This document shows positions 1-8,074 of a stretch of DNA of 64,000 bases, piece after piece. Location of the stretch: assembly GCA_030427735.1 (NCBI GenBank), contig JAUIBP010000012.1:44937-108936 (forward strand). Direction: 5' to 3'. Origin of the DNA: Bacteroidia bacterium (GTDB taxonomy: Bacteria > Bacteroidota > Bacteroidia > Flavobacteriales > Flavobacteriaceae). The notes beneath the pieces are model-generated. The model did no database searches, was not told the DNA's origin, and worked only from the letters and a program-made list of their open reading frames with translations. Within the stretch, counting starts at the first letter, position 1, and each line of letters begins with the position of its first letter. The translations under genes were made by a program, and so were the position numbers.

Positions 1-154
1 GGGTAACAGCTTCTATAGCATCGCAAAACGGACCGCAATCGCTGTCCTGAAATAAGATGTCGCCTTCTTTAAGTTGAAACTCTGTAGCAGGACTACAGTT
101 TAAAAAAATGAAATGTAAAAATAAGTGCAGTATGGGTGGATTAATGATTTTCAT
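1..154 (-). CDS. YiiX-like permuted papain-type hydrolase, N-terminal fragment (truncated by window edge)
   Basis: The ATG at 152-154 on the minus strand opens a frame that runs off the left edge, giving the first 51 residues. They comprise a short hydrophobic leader ending FLNCS, a plausible but weak lipobox, and then a stretch with LKEGDILFQD and CGPFCDAIEAVT. The pattern of an L-x-x-GD-L-F-Q-D segment followed by C-x-x-x-C-DAI matches the beginning of the YiiX/YebB family of NlpC/P60-related cysteine hydrolases. In that family the G-D-L-hydrophobic motif precedes the catalytic cysteine. This family assignment is from pattern recall; the catalytic core lies outside the window, so activity cannot be judged. 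The divergent neighbour is apt. Confidence 0.6.
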   Translation of the reverse strand, partial: MKIINPPILHLFLHFIFLNCSPATEFQLKEGDILFQDSDCGPFCDAIEAVT

Positions 155-245
155 GAAATGGCATTGCTAAAGGCAAAAATAATGAAGAATTTAGTTGAAA
201 GACAAATAACAATACTTGTAAAGCGGTGTAAAGCAACTCTTTTTT

Positions 246-253
246 TATATTTG
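246..253 (+). promoter_or_regulatory. Bacteroidota -7 box for apt (possible leaderless start)
   Basis: TATATTTG matches the Bacteroidota -7 consensus TAnnTTTG exactly and ends only four bases before the apt ATG at 258. No TTG is seen at the usual 17-20 base spacing upstream. If the box is used, transcription would begin at or next to the start codon, so the mRNA would be leaderless or nearly so. Confidence 0.45.
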
Positions 254-257
254 ATAT

Positions 258-773
258 ATGAAAGCAATTGAAGCCTATATTAGAGATGTAATCGATTTTC
301 CTAAACCTGGGATTGTATTTAAAGATTTAACACCATTGTTAAATAACGCCGAAGCTATGGGCTTGTGTTTAGATGCTTTGGTGCAGCAAATAGGCGATAC
401 ACACATCGATAAGGTAGTGGGAATGGAAGCGCGCGGATTTTTTTTCGGAACCTTATTGGCACAAAAGCTACAAGCTGGTTTCGTACCTGTTCGTAAACCA
501 GGGAAATTACCTTATAAAACACTTTCCGAAACTTATGCTTTAGAATACGGTACCGATGTGCTGGAAATTCACGAGGATGCCATACAACAGGGTGATAGGG
601 TTTTAATTCATGACGATGTTTTGGCAACTGGTGGCACTGCTGAAGCCGTTTGTAAATTAGTAGAACGTTTAGGCGGACAAATTGTGCAATGTAATTTTAT
701 TATGGAGTTACAATTTTTAAACGGTCGCGATAAGTTAAAAGGCCAAGATGTCGCTTCGATATTAAAATATTAA
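258..773 (+). CDS. apt: Adenine phosphoribosyltransferase
   Basis: Cytoplasmic purine-salvage enzyme that converts adenine and PRPP to AMP and pyrophosphate. The 171 residues match the usual family length. The N-terminal segment with DFPKPGIVFKDLTPLL (about residues 13-28) is typical of Apt. The PRPP-binding loop RVLIHDDVLATGGTA lies at about 114-128, with the paired acidic residues and TGGT characteristic of type I phosphoribosyltransferases. GMEARGFFFG (about 55-64) is the conserved substrate-site segment. The start gives the expected N-terminus and no earlier in-frame ATG is needed. It stands alone, divergent from the YiiX-like gene and convergent with blaR1-like. Identity is very secure. 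Confidence 0.97.
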   Translation: MKAIEAYIRDVIDFPKPGIVFKDLTPLLNNAEAMGLCLDALVQQIGDTHIDKVVGMEARGFFFGTLLAQKLQAGFVPVRKPGKLPYKTLSETYALEYGTDVLEIHEDAIQQGDRVLIHDDVLATGGTAEAVCKLVERLGGQIVQCNFIMELQFLNGRDKLKGQDVASILKY

Positions 774-778
774 ATAAA

Positions 779-809
779 AAAACAGCCAAACGTAAAGTCT
801 GACTGTTTT
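779..809. terminator. Weak hairpin between convergent apt and M56 peptidase genes
   Basis: AAAACAG at 779-785 pairs with CTGTTTT at 803-809. It lies just after the apt stop and 30 bases from the end of the convergent gene at 840. The loop is long (17 bases), so this is a modest candidate for a shared terminator. Confidence 0.4.
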
Positions 810-839
810 GTGAATTTGTTGCGTTGATAAGCGATAAGA

Positions 840-2435
840 TTAGTCTTTTAATGTAATTTTTATAACACCATCTTTAGCTTCTTCTCCGTATTTTTCTGTT
901 GCTTGTTCGCTTTTTAAAACTGTTACTTCTTTAATCATATCGGGGTCTAGCTTATCCATTTCTTCTTTGGTGGCTTTTTTTCCGTTTATAAGTATCAAAG
1001 GGCTTTCAGATATGGTATGCTTTAAATTTAATTTTTGATCATCTGAGTTGTCAATAATTATTGTTTTTTCGTCAGCACTTATCCAATTAATTTCTTTATT
1101 ATCAGACTCCAAATTAATATCGTCTTTATCAGCAACAATAAACACTGAGGAACTTTGATCTTTGTTTTTAGTAGTTATTTTTTTTACAACAAAAGTATTA
1201 GGGTCTTTATCCGTTTGCATGAAAAATGAATTAGGATTATTTGTCTTAACGATTGTTGCATTTCCAGATTCTGTGAAAATTATTTCAGAAACTTCTCCTG
1301 CCTCATTTAGTTGTAAGGTGTCAGTACTATTATTATAATAAATTTTAATTGATGAAATAGGGTCGTCAGAATCCTTATTGTACTTTAAAGTGCTGGTTTT
1401 CGATTTAGCTTCGATAGAAATTTTAATAATTTCGTTGTTGGTGTTACGTTTTACATTTTTAATTTTCAGAACTACATTTTGGCTAGCAAAAGTACTTACT
1501 AAAGCATCTAATTGATCGTCGTTATCGTCTTTAGAAATGATGCCTGTAATTTCACCGTCTTCAATAAGCGATAGGTTGTCTGCTGTAGAGTTTGAGTAAT
1601 ACACGGTTTTGGTGTTAAAACTCATAAGAAATAGCGCTAGTAGAGGTATGATAAACACATATTTTACATAATGAGTAGCGTTAGAATTTGATTTGTGTAG
1701 CATAATGATTCGTTTTTTGATTAATGAATTATAAAAATTGTTGGTAAGGGCCAATTGATGATTTGGCAAACTTGTTTTTAATAATAGGTTCTGATATGTT
1801 TTTGAAGAAGTTGTTTGTTGTACAGTCTCACTGTCGGCTATAAATTCTAAGTTTTGTATTAGTGCTTTTTTATACAGCCAAACTATTGGGTTAAACCAAA
1901 ATATAATGGTGGCTAATTTTGCGATTAAAATGTCTATGGAATGCAATTGTTTGGCATGAACTTTTTCGTGGTCTAAAATATGTTGTAGCTCGTTTTTAGA
2001 AAAATGATTGGGATTGTAAACTATCCAATTAAAGAATGAAAAGGGCGTTACTTGGTCTTGTGTTTCAATGATTTTAAATCCATTTTCTGTATTTGTGTGT
2101 TGTTGGTTTATAAAGCTTTTTAGCGCATATAATTCTGTAAAAAGCTTAACTGTGCATAGAGCTACACCTATATAATAGCTGTATAATAAGACGTCCTGCC
2201 AAGTAAAGGATGAAGTTGTTGTGTTGCTGAGTGTTGTAAACGTATTAAAATCCAGCTGCAGTGGCGCGGCTTCAACATAAATAGGAATTACTATAGCAGG
2301 AGCACCGGCAGCAAGTAACAAACCAGTCAATAAAAACCAGCGATTGGCTGTAAAGAATGTTTCTTTTTGAAGCCAGAGCATGTAGAACGTATAAAACCCA
2401 ATAAGCAGTAGGCTTGCTTTTAATAAAAAATCCAT
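840..2435 (-). CDS. BlaR1-type M56 family membrane metallopeptidase with TonB-plug-like C-terminus
   Basis: Membrane-anchored sensor peptidase of the BlaR1/MecR1 (M56) type, 531 residues. Hydrophobic segments occupy about residues 3-21, 33-52, 82-100 and 258-277. The zinc motif HEKVH at 156-160 fits HExxH. The region after about 290 is predicted extracytoplasmic. The last ~50 residues (ILINGKKATKEEMDKL through DGVIKITLKD) resemble the plug segment of TonB-dependent receptors, a tail that is common in flavobacterial M56 proteins and replaces the beta-lactam sensor of true BlaR1. It starts one base after the stop of the blaI-like gene, so the pair is an operon. It is presumably the protease that inactivates that repressor; the inducing signal is unknown and need not be a beta-lactam. 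Confidence 0.88.
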   Translation of the reverse strand: MDFLLKASLLLIGFYTFYMLWLQKETFFTANRWFLLTGLLLAAGAPAIVIPIYVEAAPLQLDFNTFTTLSNTTTSSFTWQDVLLYSYYIGVALCTVKLFTELYALKSFINQQHTNTENGFKIIETQDQVTPFSFFNWIVYNPNHFSKNELQHILDHEKVHAKQLHSIDILIAKLATIIFWFNPIVWLYKKALIQNLEFIADSETVQQTTSSKTYQNLLLKTSLPNHQLALTNNFYNSLIKKRIIMLHKSNSNATHYVKYVFIIPLLALFLMSFNTKTVYYSNSTADNLSLIEDGEITGIISKDDNDDQLDALVSTFASQNVVLKIKNVKRNTNNEIIKISIEAKSKTSTLKYNKDSDDPISSIKIYYNNSTDTLQLNEAGEVSEIIFTESGNATIVKTNNPNSFFMQTDKDPNTFVVKKITTKNKDQSSSVFIVADKDDINLESDNKEINWISADEKTIIIDNSDDQKLNLKHTISESPLILINGKKATKEEMDKLDPDMIKEVTVLKSEQATEKYGEEAKDGVIKITLKD

Positions 2436-2436
2436 A

Positions 2437-2796
2437 TTATTTATCTTGTTCTATGATGTTAATAATTTCTTTCAGTTCCTCGACACTAATTTTTTCTTCT
2501 TTAGCAAAAAACGAAACGACATTTTTATACGAATTGTTAAAAAAGTGCTCTATGGCAGTGTTCATAAAGCGTTTTCTGTAGGCTTCTTTGGTTACAATAG
2601 GAAAATATTGATGGGTCTTGCCATAGGCGTTATGGCTTACATAACCTTTATCTTCCAGGTTTCTAATAATGGTAGATAGCGTGTTGTAATGGGGTTTATC
2701 TTCTGTAATTTGTTCTAATACATCTTTTACAAACGCTTTTTCCAGCCGCCATAAAATGTGCATGATTTCTTCTTCTTTGTTCGTTAACTTTTGCAT
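2437..2796 (-). CDS. BlaI/MecI/CopY family transcriptional repressor
   Basis: Cytoplasmic winged-helix repressor of 119 residues, the normal family length. The N-terminal helix LTNKEEEIMHILWRLEKAFVK and the recognition region HYNTLSTIIRNLEDKGYV (about residues 36-53) are characteristic of BlaI/MecI. The C-terminal half, rich in E and K, would form the dimerisation domain that M56 peptidases target. It is the first gene of a two-gene operon with the M56 peptidase; only one base separates stop from start. A cluster of AACTA/TAGTT dyads lies upstream at 2831-2889 and likely mediates autorepression. The family is certain; the regulon is not known. Confidence 0.93.
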   Translation of the reverse strand: MQKLTNKEEEIMHILWRLEKAFVKDVLEQITEDKPHYNTLSTIIRNLEDKGYVSHNAYGKTHQYFPIVTKEAYRKRFMNTAIEHFFNNSYKNVVSFFAKEEKISVEELKEIINIIEQDK

Positions 2797-2830
2797 GGTC
2801 TTGTGTAGATGTTTAAGTGTTGATCAAATA

Positions 2831-2889
2831 TATAACTATTTTTATAGTTATAAAACTATAAATGTCGTTTTTTAACTATTTTTTTAGTT
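2831..2889. promoter_or_regulatory. Operator cluster upstream of blaI-blaR1 (three overlapping dyads)
   Basis: A perfect inverted repeat has arms TATAACTAT (2831-2839) and ATAGTTATA (2844-2852) with a 4-base spacer. It overlaps a second with arms TATAGTT (2843-2849) and AACTATA (2854-2860). A third, looser dyad AACTA (2874-2878) / TAGTT (2885-2889) follows. BlaI/MecI repressors bind short dyads upstream of their own operon, so these are the expected operators. The position 35-93 bases upstream of the blaI start supports this. Binding itself is inferred. Confidence 0.7.
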
Positions 2890-2981
2890 TTTCAAAAAGA
2901 TAACGATCATTTGAAGTAGAGAAATAGGATTTAGCCGTTTGCTATTTCTGTAGTATATTCGCATAAAAAATAAGGATAGAT

Positions 2982-3926
2982 ATGAGTTTACTTTGGGTTT
3001 TATTAGGACTATTGTTGTTGGTTGTTGGTGGCGAATTTTTAGTACGTTCGTCGGTAGCACTTTCGTTTAAATTAAATATTTCGAAAATTGTTATAGGGAT
3101 GACAGTGGTTTCCTTCGCGACTTCTGCACCCGAATTATTGGTGAGTTTACAAGCGGCCTTAGAAGGTGCTTCAGATATTGCGCTAGGCAACGTTATAGGT
3201 TCTAATATTGCCAATATAGGTCTTGTTTTAGGGGTTACCGCCATTATTTCGCCTTTGGTGGTCGATAAAGGATTTTATAAGTTGAATTGGCCGGTTATGA
3301 TGCTCATGTCTGTCGTGCTTTACTTTTTCTTAAAAAGTGAAAATACACTTAGCTTTTGGGAAGGATGTGCCTTGTTTGTGTCTTTAATTATATTTTTAAT
3401 TGTATTAATACGAAGTTCTGCTAAAGAGGATTTATCTAATGCCGATGAGGTAGATGATAGTTTGAAGGCGACAACCAATGTTAAGATTTTTATTTGGTTG
3501 CTAATAGGGGCAGTTGCGCTTTATTATGGAAGCGAATGGCTCGTAGATGGCGCAAAATCTATGGCTTTGTCTTTAGGGGTTAGCGAGCGTGTTATTTCGG
3601 TTACTATGGTAGCTATTGGTACCAGTGTTCCAGAACTTGCAGCTTCTGTAATTGCTGCACTTAAAAAGGAGAAAGCCATTTCTCTAGGAAATTTAATTGG
3701 CTCTAATATTTTTAATATTTCTTCGGTGTTGGGGTTAACCGCCATGATTCAGCCTATTGCAGTAAAAAGCGACGAGATATTGACTACAGATGTGTTTTGG
3801 ATGATAGGCTTTGCAGCGATATTAATTCCTTTAGTGTTTTTGCCAAAGCGTTTTGAAATAAGCCGGTTAAAAGGGGTATTCATTTTCGTGGCTTATTTAG
3901 TGTTTTTGTATACCACGTTTATGTAG
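2982..3926 (+). CDS. Calcium/sodium antiporter, CaCA family (YrbG-like)
   Basis: Inner-membrane cation/Ca2+ exchanger of 314 residues, with about ten hydrophobic segments arranged as an internal inverted duplication. The two alpha repeats are clear. The first is GMTVVSFATSAPELLVS (39-55), followed by GNVIGSNIANIGLVLG (69-84). The second is VTMVAIGTSVPELAAS in the second half, followed by GNLIGSNIFNISSVLG. The conserved acidic and small polar residues of the G-T/A-S-x-PE and GSNI motifs, which coordinate the ions, are present in both. It is a single gene, divergent from blaI and convergent with the type II glutamine synthetase; a strong hairpin terminator separates the two stop codons. Confidence 0.93.
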   Translation: MSLLWVLLGLLLLVVGGEFLVRSSVALSFKLNISKIVIGMTVVSFATSAPELLVSLQAALEGASDIALGNVIGSNIANIGLVLGVTAIISPLVVDKGFYKLNWPVMMLMSVVLYFFLKSENTLSFWEGCALFVSLIIFLIVLIRSSAKEDLSNADEVDDSLKATTNVKIFIWLLIGAVALYYGSEWLVDGAKSMALSLGVSERVISVTMVAIGTSVPELAASVIAALKKEKAISLGNLIGSNIFNISSVLGLTAMIQPIAVKSDEILTTDVFWMIGFAAILIPLVFLPKRFEISRLKGVFIFVAYLVFLYTTFM

Positions 3927-3952
3927 TATAAAAAAATAATGTTTAAAGCATA

Positions 3953-3984
3953 AAAAAGCCTGAAAAATTAATTTCAGGCTTTTT
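3953..3984. terminator. Bidirectional terminator between antiporter and glutamine synthetase genes
   Basis: A perfect 13-bp stem has arms AAAAAGCCTGAAA (3953-3965) and TTTCAGGCTTTTT (3972-3984) around a 6-base loop. It has a T-run on the plus side and an A-run that serves as the T-run on the minus strand. It lies between two convergent stop codons. Confidence 0.9.
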
Positions 3985-4008
3985 TATTGATATATAACTT
4001 CTTAAAAA

Positions 4009-5019
4009 TTAAACATCGGCAGATTTTACGGTCTTAACGATACGTCCTGCGATTTTGTATGGATCACCATTAGATGCTGGGCGACGGTCTTCTAACCAGC
4101 CTTTCCAGCCTTTTTCTACAGTAATAATTGGAATTCTGATTGAGGCACCTCTGTCAGATATTCCGTAGCTAAAGTCGTTAATTGAAGCAGTTTCGTGCTT
4201 ACCAGTTAAACGTTGGTCGTTAAACTCGCCATAAACTTCAATGTGTTCTTTGGTAACAGGTCTAAAGGCTTCACAAATTTTCATGTAAGTTTCTTTATCT
4301 CCACAAGTTCTTAAAACAGAGTTAGAGAAGTTCGCGTGCATACCAGAACCGTTCCAGTCTCCTTTTACAGGTTTTGGGTGGTATTCGATATAGTAACCAT
4401 ATTTTTCAGTTAAACGATCTAATAAATATCTCGCTACCCAAATTTCGTCTCCCGCTTTTTTAGCACCTTTAGCGAATAATTGGAATTCCCACTGTCCGCT
4501 TGCTACCTCTTGGTTAATACCTTCAAAATTTAATCCGGCAGCAATACATAAGTCGGCATGCTCTTCAACAAAAGCTCTTCCGTGAGTATTTAAACCACCA
4601 ACAGAACAGTAGTACATACCTTGTGGTCCAGGGTATCCACCAACTGGGAATCCTAAAGGTAATTGTGTTTTCTTGTCCATGATGAAATATTCTTGTTCAA
4701 AACCAAACCAGAAATCATCATCATCGTCATCGATTTCAGCTCTGTGGTTGCTTTCATGTGGAGTACCGTCTGGGTTTAAAACTTCGGTCATTACTAAATA
4801 GCCGTCTTTTCTAGCTGGGTCTGGGTATATAGCTACTGGTTTAAGTAAACAGTCAGAAGATCCGCCTTCGGCTTGTTTAGTTGAACTACCATCAAAAGAC
4901 CATGTTGGACAGTCTTCTAATTTTCCACTAAAATCTTCTTCGATTTTGGTTTTACTTCTCATGTTTTGAGTTGGGTAGTATCCATCTAGCCAAATATACT
5001 CAAGTTTAGATTTACTCAT
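4009..5019 (-). CDS. Glutamine synthetase, eukaryote-like type II
   Basis: ATP-dependent ligation of ammonia to glutamate in the cytoplasm. The 336-residue length and the N-terminus (EYIWLDGYYPTQNMRSKTKI, then CPTWSFDGSSTKQAEG) are those of the short, beta-grasp type II enzymes of eukaryotes and many Flavobacteriia. Bacterial type I is about 470 residues. Metal and substrate motifs include FGFEQEYFI (about residues 104-112), GPQGMYYCSVGG (about 131-142), and NGSGMHANFS (about 223-232). The RGASIRIP segment near the C-terminus is also present. It is transcribed divergently from a type III glutamine synthetase, an unusual pairing that suggests division of labour or joint nitrogen control. A TATATTTG box lies 35 bases upstream. 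Confidence 0.95.
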   Translation of the reverse strand: MSKSKLEYIWLDGYYPTQNMRSKTKIEEDFSGKLEDCPTWSFDGSSTKQAEGGSSDCLLKPVAIYPDPARKDGYLVMTEVLNPDGTPHESNHRAEIDDDDDDFWFGFEQEYFIMDKKTQLPLGFPVGGYPGPQGMYYCSVGGLNTHGRAFVEEHADLCIAAGLNFEGINQEVASGQWEFQLFAKGAKKAGDEIWVARYLLDRLTEKYGYYIEYHPKPVKGDWNGSGMHANFSNSVLRTCGDKETYMKICEAFRPVTKEHIEVYGEFNDQRLTGKHETASINDFSYGISDRGASIRIPIITVEKGWKGWLEDRRPASNGDPYKIAGRIVKTVKSADV

Positions 5020-5053
5020 AATATTGTATTAGATATAGTTATTAATGTCACGA

Positions 5054-5061
5054 CAAATATA
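5054..5061 (-). promoter_or_regulatory. -7 box for type II glutamine synthetase
   Basis: On the minus strand 5061 to 5054 reads TATATTTG, an exact TAnnTTTG match, 35 bases upstream of the start codon. No clear TTG element sits at the standard spacing, so activator help is possible. Confidence 0.5.
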
Positions 5062-5186
5062 ACTGAAAATTTGTTTTACTGTAAAAAATACTAGGGTCGA
5101 TTATATATTTTTATTATATTATTAGTTTGCCCCCCTTTTTTTTAGGGGTATTTATTTTTTGTTTAAAAAGCGACGGTTTCAATTTT

Positions 5187-5194
5187 TATATTTG
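5187..5194 (+). promoter_or_regulatory. -7 box for type III glutamine synthetase
   Basis: TATATTTG is an exact match to TAnnTTTG, 37 bases before the ATG at 5231, which mirrors the layout on the opposite strand. No TTG lies 17-20 bases upstream. The shared 211-bp intergenic region would be the place for a nitrogen-responsive regulator to act on both genes. Confidence 0.55.
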
Positions 5195-5230
5195 CAATAA
5201 AAATCAACATAAAAATCACAATATTCAATA

Positions 5231-7417
5231 ATGGCTATATTAAGATTTCATGCTTTAAAACAGACGCTAAACCGTAGGCCTGTAATTATCGAAGAAAACG
5301 AGCGACGCTCTACTATTTTTGGGGAAAATGTATTTAACGAGGCGAGCATGCGCCAATATCTAACAAAAGCTGCTTTTAAAGAAGTAACCGATGCTATAGA
5401 TAAAGGTTCTAAAATAGATAGATTGGTAGCCGACCATATTTCGACAGGTATGAAAGAATGGGCCATATCTAAAGGAGCTACGCATTACACGCATTGGTTT
5501 CAGCCCTTAACGGGAGCTACTGCCGAAAAACATGATGCATTTTTCGAGACTTTAGGTGATGGTATTGCCATAGAAAAATTTGGAGGCGGCGAGCTGGTGC
5601 AACAAGAACCAGATGCGTCTAGTTTTCCACACGGCGGTATACGTAATACATTTGAAGCTCGTGGTTATACGGCATGGGATCCGACCTCTCCAGCTTTTAT
5701 ATATGGAACTACTTTGTGTATACCTACAGTTTTTGTGTCGTATACAGGAGAGGCTTTAGATTATAAAACACCTTTATTGAGAGCTTTGCAGGCTATAGAC
5801 ACCGCAGCGGTTGCTGTTTGTAAATATTTCGATAAAAATGTTCGAAAAGTTAACGCGTCTTTAGGTTGGGAGCAGGAGTATTTTTTAATCGATAAAGCCT
5901 TAGTCGCGTCGCGTCCAGATATAGTAATTACAGGAAGAACCTTGTTAGGGCATTCTCCGGCTAAAGGGCAGCAGTTAGACGATCATTATTTTGGCACCAT
6001 CCCTAATAGAGCGATGTCTTTTATGCGTGATTTAGAGCACGAATGCATGTTATTGGGTATTCCTGTAAAAACCCGTCATAACGAAGTTGCGCCTAATCAA
6101 TTCGAGTTGGCTCCAATTTTTGAAGAAGCCAATTTAGCAGTAGACCACAACTCCTTATTAATGGACTTGATGGACAAAACTGCAGAGCGTCATGACTTTA
6201 AGGTGTTGTTTCACGAAAAACCTTTTGCGGGGGTTAATGGTTCCGGTAAACATAATAATTGGAGTTTAAGTACAGACACCGGAGTAAATCTTTTAGGGCC
6301 AGGAAAAACACCAATGAGCAATTTGCAGTTTTTAACCTTTTTTATCAATACCATTAAGGCGGTAAAGGAAAACGAAGAGTTGTTGCGGGCAGCTATTGCT
6401 TCGGCTAGTAACGACCATAGATTGGGGGCAAACGAAGCGCCTCCAGCCATCATTTCGGTATTTATTGGTCAGCAATTAACAGGAGTGTTAAAAGAGCTTC
6501 AAAATGTAACTAGTGGAAAGCTGTCCCCAGAAGAAAAAACAGAATTGAAATTAAATGTTGTAGGTAAAATTCCTGAAATTCTTTTAGATAATACCGATAG
6601 AAACAGAACGTCTCCCTTTGCTTTTACAGGTAATAAATTTGAATTTAGAGCTGTGGGATCTAAGGCAAATTGCGCCAACCCTATGACGGTTTTAAATACT
6701 ATAGTGGCGCAACAATTATTCGATTTTAAAGCAGAAGTCGATGCTTTAATAGAGAAAAAAGATATGAAAAAAGACGACGCCATTTTTAATGTGCTTCGCG
6801 AATACATAAAAAAGTCTAAACATATTCTTTTTGAAGGGAATGGCTATAGCGAGGCTTGGGAACAGGAAGCCCAAAAGCGCGGTTTGAGTAATAATAAAAC
6901 CACGCCAGAGGCGCTTAAGGTGAAAGTTTCAAAAAAATACATCAAGATGTTTGAAGATCTTGGGGTAATGAATAAAATAGAGGCCGAAGCGCGTTACGAA
7001 ATTGAAATGGAGGATTATGTATTGCGGATACAAATTGAATCGCGTGTTTTAGGCGATATTGCTCGTAACCATATTGTGCCAACGGCGGTAAAGTATCAGA
7101 ATATCTTAATAAAAAATGTTAAAGGTTTAAAAGAGATTTTTGGCAACGATTTTAAAGCGGTAGCTAAAGAACAATTAGCCTTAATAGAAGAAATTTCTAA
7201 ACGTATAGAAGCTATTAATTCTAATGTCACTAAAATGATTGCGCGTCGTCGCGATATTAATAAAGAGCCCGATATCGAAAAGAAAGCTATAGCTTACTGC
7301 AACGAGGTTAAACCGTTTTTTGAAGATATACGCTACCATTGCGACAAGTTAGAATTGTTGGTGGACGATGAACTTTGGCCTTTAACAAAATACAGAGAAT
7401 TGTTATTCACCAAGTAG
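5231..7417 (+). CDS. glnN: Glutamine synthetase type III
   Basis: ATP-dependent glutamine synthetase of the large type III family typical of Bacteroidota and cyanobacteria. The 728-residue length fits the family. Recognisable segments are the N-terminal GENVFNEASMRQYL, the WFQPLTG and EKHDAFF region (about 95-110), SFPHGGIRNTFEARGYTAWDP (about 132-152), and the metal-site region LGWEQEYFLID (about 213-223). The ATP/glutamate region HEKPFAGVNGSGKHNNWS (about 328-345) and NRTSPFAFTGNKFEFRAVG (about 457-475) follow. A long helical C-terminal extension holds the last ~170 residues. It is monocistronic and ends in a strong terminator at 7439-7470. It is divergent from the type II enzyme gene. Confidence 0.97.
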   Translation: MAILRFHALKQTLNRRPVIIEENERRSTIFGENVFNEASMRQYLTKAAFKEVTDAIDKGSKIDRLVADHISTGMKEWAISKGATHYTHWFQPLTGATAEKHDAFFETLGDGIAIEKFGGGELVQQEPDASSFPHGGIRNTFEARGYTAWDPTSPAFIYGTTLCIPTVFVSYTGEALDYKTPLLRALQAIDTAAVAVCKYFDKNVRKVNASLGWEQEYFLIDKALVASRPDIVITGRTLLGHSPAKGQQLDDHYFGTIPNRAMSFMRDLEHECMLLGIPVKTRHNEVAPNQFELAPIFEEANLAVDHNSLLMDLMDKTAERHDFKVLFHEKPFAGVNGSGKHNNWSLSTDTGVNLLGPGKTPMSNLQFLTFFINTIKAVKENEELLRAAIASASNDHRLGANEAPPAIISVFIGQQLTGVLKELQNVTSGKLSPEEKTELKLNVVGKIPEILLDNTDRNRTSPFAFTGNKFEFRAVGSKANCANPMTVLNTIVAQQLFDFKAEVDALIEKKDMKKDDAIFNVLREYIKKSKHILFEGNGYSEAWEQEAQKRGLSNNKTTPEALKVKVSKKYIKMFEDLGVMNKIEAEARYEIEMEDYVLRIQIESRVLGDIARNHIVPTAVKYQNILIKNVKGLKEIFGNDFKAVAKEQLALIEEISKRIEAINSNVTKMIARRRDINKEPDIEKKAIAYCNEVKPFFEDIRYHCDKLELLVDDELWPLTKYRELLFTK

Positions 7418-7438
7418 TCTATACTTTAATATATAGCA

Positions 7439-7470
7439 CAAAAAAAGAGCAGTGTTCTGCTCTTTTTTTG
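7439..7470 (+). terminator. Terminator of glnN
   Basis: A perfect 14-bp stem has arms CAAAAAAAGAGCAG (7439-7452) and CTGCTCTTTTTTTG (7457-7470) around loop TGTT. It carries seven T residues after the GC core and lies 22 bases after the glnN stop. It is symmetrical and could work in both directions. Confidence 0.92.
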
Positions 7471-7747
7471 TATAGAAAAATGTGAGGTATAAAGTATAAA
7501 TGATTTAGAGCAGTTAAAGTAAGTTTAGCTAATGTTTGCGGTTTGGTTTGAGATTGAATTGCGGACCTGGAGTCAGTTTTTGATCATAGAAAATTCTTAC
7601 AACTGTTTGTACGGATATTGCGTTTTGTCTGTATAAAATGTGTGTTGTCGAAAAACCCTAAGCGATTTGAAAATAAGCAGATTATAACAAGAGTAGTAAT
7701 TGATTTTTTGGTATATTTACAGTGCTATTAATCTATACAATTTAATT

Positions 7748-7900
7748 ATGAAACGGCTCATTGTAAGTGTGCTGTTGCTCTTAATTGCTACTTTGGTGTT
7801 TTCTCAGGCGAAATCTAATTCGCAGGACGATAATGCTAATGATACAACTGTAAAAGAGTCTGCAGTACAAGTTAAACATTCTCCCACAGAACTTGGTTAA
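7748..7900 (+). CDS. Small secreted protein of unknown function (50 aa)
   Basis: The frame could open at 7700, but the likely start is the ATG at 7748, because it is followed directly by a good signal peptide (MKRLIVSVLLLLIATLVFSQ). This leaves a mature peptide of about 30 polar residues, rich in N, D, S and K. No family is recognised. It lies alone between glnN and the purM-like gene. A near-consensus -7 element (TATATTTA, about 7711-7718) lies upstream. It may be a genuine small exported protein or the remnant of a longer gene; the short polar tail gives little to judge by. Confidence 0.4.
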   Translation: MKRLIVSVLLLLIATLVFSQAKSNSQDDNANDTTVKESAVQVKHSPTELG

Positions 7901-8042
7901 ATTATGTTTTTAAACCTTAATAAAGGTTTCAATACGTTGTAATATATCTTCAGGTTTCTATTTCTTGTAAATAGAGCCTTGAGGATATTTTTTTGTTTCA
8001 GATTTTAGCATTAAATATCATAAAAAACTAATTTACAATGCT

Positions 8043-8050
8043 TACTTTTG
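8043..8050 (+). promoter_or_regulatory. -7 box of purM-like gene
   Basis: TACTTTTG matches TAnnTTTG exactly, 24 bases before the ATG at 8075. No TTG lies at the usual distance. Confidence 0.5.
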
Positions 8051-8074
8051 CAAATCAAATCATATACATAATCC

